Shown here: positions 13,471-14,567 of the stretch, piece by piece
How the letters are laid out: every line of letters starts with the position of its first letter
Position numbering within the stretch: the first letter of the stretch is position 1
Origin: an uncultured Collinsella sp.
GTDB taxonomy: Bacteria; Actinomycetota; Coriobacteriia; Coriobacteriales; Coriobacteriaceae
Assembly: GCA_900547345.1 (NCBI GenBank)
Contig: URGG01000050.1
Span: 1 to 14,567 of the forward strand
Direction: 5' to 3'
DNA length: 14,567 bases
Translations under genes and position numbers: made by a program
The notes under the pieces: model-generated
What the model saw: only the letters and a program-made list of their open reading frames with translations
Database searches by the model: none
Told to the model about the DNA's origin: nothing

Positions 13471-14538
13471 ATGCGCGACAAGCTCGAAAAGATCATCAAG
13501 GCCTACGAGGAGCTCGAGAAGAAGCTCTCCGACCCGGCCGTCGCCTCCGATATTAAGGAGTTCACGCGTCTCAACAAGGAGTACGCGCACCAGTCTGACC
13601 TCATTGCCGCCTCGCGCGAGTACATCGGCGCGCTCGATGACATCGAGGCGGCCAAGGAAATGCTGCACGATACCACCGATGCCGATGAGAAGGAGATGCT
13701 CCAGATGGACATCTCCGAAAACGAGGCCAAGCTCCCCCAGCTCGAGGAAGACATCAAGTACATGCTCATCCCGAGCGACCCCAACGACGACAAGAACACC
13801 ATCGTCGAGATTCGCTCCGCCGCCGGTGGCGACGAGGCGGCCATCTTTGCCGGCGACCTGTACAAGATGTACCAGCGCTTCTGCGAGTCGCGCGGCTGGA
13901 AGACCACCGTGCTCGATTCCAGCCCCAGCGAGGCCGGCGGCTTTAAGTCCATCGAGTTCAAGGTCGAGGGCGACCGCGTCTACTCCGTCATGAAGTTCGA
14001 GTCCGGCGTGCACCGCGTCCAGCGCGTCCCCAAGACCGAGTCCCAGGGCCGCATCCAGACCTCCACGGCTACCGTCGCCGTACTTCCCGAGGCCGAGGAA
14101 ATCGACGTCCAGATCAACCAGTCCGACCTGCGCATCGATACCTACTGCGCCTCCGGCCCTGGCGGTCAGTGCGTTAACACCACCTACTCCGCCGTGCGCA
14201 TCACCCACCTGCCCACCAACACCGTGGTGCAGTCGCAGGAACAGCGCTCCCAGATCCAGAACCGCGAGGTCTGCATGCAGATGCTGCGCGCCCGCCTGTA
14301 CGAGATGGAGCTCGAGAAGCAGCAGGCAGAGCTCGGTGCCGAGCGTCAAAGCCAGATCGGCCACGGCAATCGTTCCGAGAAGATTCGTACCTACAATCAG
14401 CCCCAGGACCGCGTGACCGATCACCGTATCGGCTTCAACTCCACCTACAACGGCGTCCTCCTGGGCGATCAGCTCGGCACCGTCATCGAGGCACTCGCCG
14501 CCGCCGAGCGTGCCGAGAAGCTGGCACAGGCTGTGTAG
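13471..14538 (+). CDS. prfA: Peptide chain release factor 1
   Basis: A 355-residue cytosolic factor that recognises UAA and UAG in the ribosomal A site and triggers release of the finished peptide. The N-terminal coiled domain (1-100) is followed by the codon-recognition domain, whose tripeptide reads P187-K-T189 in RVPKTESQGRIQTS. RF1 tripeptides are usually PxT (often PAT or PVT), so this is RF1 and not RF2, which has SPF. The catalytic GGQ is at 231-233 in SGPGGQCVNTT, where Gln233 is the residue methylated by PrmC. Length matches the family (about 360). ATG start with AAGGAG seven bases upstream. In many bacteria prmC follows prfA; here the window ends first. Confidence 0.97.
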   Translation: MRDKLEKIIKAYEELEKKLSDPAVASDIKEFTRLNKEYAHQSDLIAASREYIGALDDIEAAKEMLHDTTDADEKEMLQMDISENEAKLPQLEEDIKYMLIPSDPNDDKNTIVEIRSAAGGDEAAIFAGDLYKMYQRFCESRGWKTTVLDSSPSEAGGFKSIEFKVEGDRVYSVMKFESGVHRVQRVPKTESQGRIQTSTATVAVLPEAEEIDVQINQSDLRIDTYCASGPGGQCVNTTYSAVRITHLPTNTVVQSQEQRSQIQNREVCMQMLRARLYEMELEKQQAELGAERQSQIGHGNRSEKIRTYNQPQDRVTDHRIGFNSTYNGVLLGDQLGTVIEALAAAERAEKLAQAV

Positions 14539-14540
14539 GT

Positions 14541-14564
14541 TCCGCCGTTCTACCGAACGGCGGA
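14541..14564 (+). terminator. Hairpin directly after prfA, at the window edge
   Basis: TCCGCCGTTC (14541-14550) and GAACGGCGGA (14555-14564) form a perfect 10-bp stem with a TACC loop, two bases after the prfA stop. The window ends three bases later, so a T-run cannot be checked. If none follows, this may instead be a read-through hairpin before a downstream gene. Confidence 0.6.
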
Positions 14565-14567
14565 CCA

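Overview
The window reads as a chromosomal stretch from a GC-rich actinobacterium, most likely a gut Coriobacteriia member close to Collinsella. This rests on dense GC-biased codons, mostly strong Shine-Dalgarno sites (GGAGG/AAGGAG types), a PTS-centred sugar lifestyle and many intergenic palindromes. There is no rRNA or other phylogenetic marker beyond prfA, so the genus is inference. I see no rRNA, tRNA, CRISPR array, transposase, integrase or phage gene.

Layout. (1) 1-321: the 3' end of a TIGR04076-type small Cys-rich protein. It converges, across a three-copy palindromic repeat, on a low-molecular-weight protein-tyrosine phosphatase (454-900, minus). (2) 961-4979: an alpha-glucoside utilisation module. 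An RpiR/SIS regulator (minus) is divergent from a GH4 6-phospho-alpha-glucosidase and a PTS EIICB permease. The gene set matches the Bacillus malA-glvR-malP system. The sugar would be imported and phosphorylated by EIICB, cleaved by GH4, and sensed as a sugar phosphate by the RpiR protein. A probable operator lies in the divergent region, an attenuator-like hairpin lies between GH4 and EIICB, and a strong terminator ends the module. (3) 5210-6463: a DHA1-type MFS exporter (minus), probably with a TTG start. (4) 6724-8563: a single-pass membrane protein of unknown function, then a LacX/GalM-like sugar mutarotase followed by a strong terminator. (5) 8841-13221: a probable operon of a Tat-type lipoprotein solute-binding protein, a permease, an ATPase (polar amino acid ABC importer) and an M20 metallopeptidase. 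(6) 13471-14538: prfA (release factor 1), with an unusual leader region and a terminator-like hairpin at the window edge.

The most interesting layer is not a gene. At least seven inverted-repeat elements sit in or between genes, several sharing a GGGGAC/GGGACT/GGGGTC core between otherwise unrelated palindromic arms. One lies inside the M20 peptidase reading frame as an exact 33-base (11-codon) segment. Some lie in divergent intergenic regions, where they cannot be terminators. This resembles REP/RAYT-type repeat families. A second small signal is an 8-codon ORF with a good ribosome binding site, ending in UAG, upstream of prfA, whose product reads UAG.
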